A stretch of DNA of 6,302 nt from CAVPGH01 sp046726955 (GTDB lineage Bacteria; Acidobacteriota; Vicinamibacteria; Fen-336): positions 1-6,302 of the forward strand of contig JBKPBQ010000312.1 of the NCBI GenBank assembly GCA_046726955.1. The letters are read 5' to 3'. Below are positions 5,320 to 6,302 of this stretch, one piece after another (the stretch's first letter is position 1; every line of letters begins with the position of its first letter). The notes beneath the pieces are model-generated. The model made no database searches, had not been told where the DNA came from, and saw only the letters and a list, made by a program, of their open reading frames with translations. The translations under genes were made by a program, and so were the position numbers.

Positions 5320-6302
5320 CTAACCCAGCATCCGTGACAAGCCCGCGACCACGCGCGACCACGCCCTGCGCACGAGGTCGGGCCAGGTACGGTCCGGAAG
5401 CGCGGGCGGGAAGCGGCTCGCTCCCGGCTGGTGCCAGGCGTTCGTCCACCCGCTGCCGTCCCATAGGAGGTCGACCCCGCGGCCCGTCACCGCCTTGACC
5501 GCAGGCGCCGGGTTCTTGCCGTTCTCGGCGAGCACGTTGTCGTGGATCCAGTTGTCCTCGGGGATGGGGCCGACGTCGAAGGTCGCTCCCGGCGGGAAGG
5601 CCGCGGCCAGGCTCACCACGGCGACACCGAACGAGTCGTTCCCGCGGATCTCGTTGCTCACCACCTCCGTGCGGTCGGCGGCCATGATGAAGATGCCGGC
5701 GCCGGAAGGGACCTTGCTCACGATCGCCGTGGGGTCGCCGAAGTTCGGGTGGTTGTTGGCGATCACCCGGTTGCCCACCACTCGCGTGTCGTGGCCGACC
5801 TTGGACGGATTGTTGGGGAGAAGGAAGACGAGGATGCCCCCCGTGTTGTCGTGGGCGTAGTTGCCCTCGACGAGCGCATTGGTGGAGTTCTCGATCTCGA
5901 TGCCGGTCACGTTGCCGTGCACCTCGCTCTGCCGGACCACGATGTCCGCCGACTGTCCCACGTAGATCGCGGCGTCCTTCGCGCCGGTGACCACGACTTT
6001 CTCCACGAGCACGTCCCTGCACTCCACGGGATAGACGCCGTAGAGGCCCGTGCGCTCGACGACGAGATCGCGGAAGACGACACGAGTCGCGCCCTGCACC
6101 GTGATCCCGTTGCTCGTGTAGTCGCGGAGGGCGAAGCCTTCGATCGTGAAGCCGTGGCCGGAGCCGATGACGGCGTCCGTGAGCGCTCCTTCGCCATCGA
6201 GGACGGCGCGCTCCCCTTCGCGCACGAGCCCCCGCAGCGTGATCCGATCGACGTCCACGAGCACGCTCTCTCGGTACGTCCCCGGCTCGACCTCGATCGT
6301 GT
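5320..6302 (-). CDS. Right-handed parallel beta-helix repeat protein (NosD/TIGR03805-like), N-terminus beyond window edge
   Basis: 326 residues are visible; the frame is open at the right edge, so the start and any export signal are missing. Visible residues 1-40 (IEVEPGTYRESVLVDVDRI...) look like the entry strand of a pectin-lyase-like solenoid. Turns of 22-23 residues then follow, beginning at about GITVQG (65), GVYPVE (88), AIYVGQ (111), GIEIEN (133), GILVFL (155), and, after a longer loop with NHPNFGDPTAIVSKVP, GIFIMA (202) and GVAVVS (225). Asn-rich turn ends such as EGNYAHDNTG and EIRGNDSFG are typical. The tail (240-326) contains DLLWDGSGWTNAW and a basic, Trp-containing end. The pattern fits the family I recall as TIGR03805, exported proteins of unknown function often paired with a second uncharacterised exported protein; that partner is not in the window. 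No catalytic residues are evident. It lies 16 nt upstream of mgtE on the same strand. Confidence 0.88.
   Translation of the reverse strand, partial: TIEVEPGTYRESVLVDVDRITLRGLVREGERAVLDGEGALTDAVIGSGHGFTIEGFALRDYTSNGITVQGATRVVFRDLVVERTGLYGVYPVECRDVLVEKVVVTGAKDAAIYVGQSADIVVRQSEVHGNVTGIEIENSTNALVEGNYAHDNTGGILVFLLPNNPSKVGHDTRVVGNRVIANNHPNFGDPTAIVSKVPSGAGIFIMAADRTEVVSNEIRGNDSFGVAVVSLAAAFPPGATFDVGPIPEDNWIHDNVLAENGKNPAPAVKAVTGRGVDLLWDGSGWTNAWHQPGASRFPPALPDRTWPDLVRRAWSRVVAGLSRMLG

Noticed and set aside
5313..5339. Second minus-strand TGTCACG (5339-5333) upstream of mgtE, as a possible ECF41 target
   Set aside because: Sixteen nt further on the sequence is TCGC, not CGTC, and a -10 box there would sit too close to the GTG start. 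It also lies within the end of the beta-helix coding sequence.
4131..5498. Plus-strand open frame of 455 codons antisense to mgtE and the beta-helix gene
   Set aside because: The translation is dominated by His, Arg, Asp and Glu and shows no domain. It is a shadow of the unambiguous mgtE frame.

Overview
The window is a 6.3 kb piece of a GC-rich bacterial chromosome. It is densely coded, with strong G/C preference at third codon positions, short intergenic gaps, one GTG start and no RNA gene, CRISPR array, transposase or phage gene. The gene set (an ECF41-like sigma factor, a secreted beta-helix protein, MgtE, an exported alpha/beta hydrolase) suggests a free-living soil or sediment bacterium, perhaps of a deltaproteobacterial, Rokubacteria-like or related lineage. 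That placement is an impression from protein style; no marker gene here fixes the taxonomy.

Layout, left to right. Positions 1-1869 (minus strand) form a two-gene operon: an FAD-dependent amine-oxidase/phytoene-desaturase-like oxidoreductase, then, 6 nt downstream, an ECF sigma factor whose C-terminus runs off the left edge. The 88-nt divergent gap (1870-1957) holds a promoter-like pair, TGTCACC-N16-CGTG, facing the operon. It closely resembles the promoter motif I remember for ECF41 sigma factors, so the operon may be autoregulated. Positions 1958-2926 (plus) encode a nucleoside hydrolase. The 100-nt gap that follows holds a small inverted repeat and a plausible sigma70-type promoter ahead of an exported alpha/beta hydrolase (3027-3914, plus) with an Asp in the nucleophile position. 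That gene meets mgtE tail to tail with 3 nt between stop codons, and a short hairpin spans the junction. Positions 3918-6302 (minus) hold a right-handed parallel beta-helix protein (start beyond the right edge) followed 16 nt downstream by a complete magnesium transporter gene, mgtE.

The genes do not form one pathway. There are two probable operons (oxidoreductase + sigma factor; beta-helix protein + mgtE) and two plus-strand enzyme genes that may be expressed independently. The most interesting part is the self-contained sigma factor/oxidoreductase module with its candidate cognate promoter. The substrates of the oxidoreductase and the alpha/beta hydrolase, and the role of the beta-helix protein, cannot be read from the sequence.
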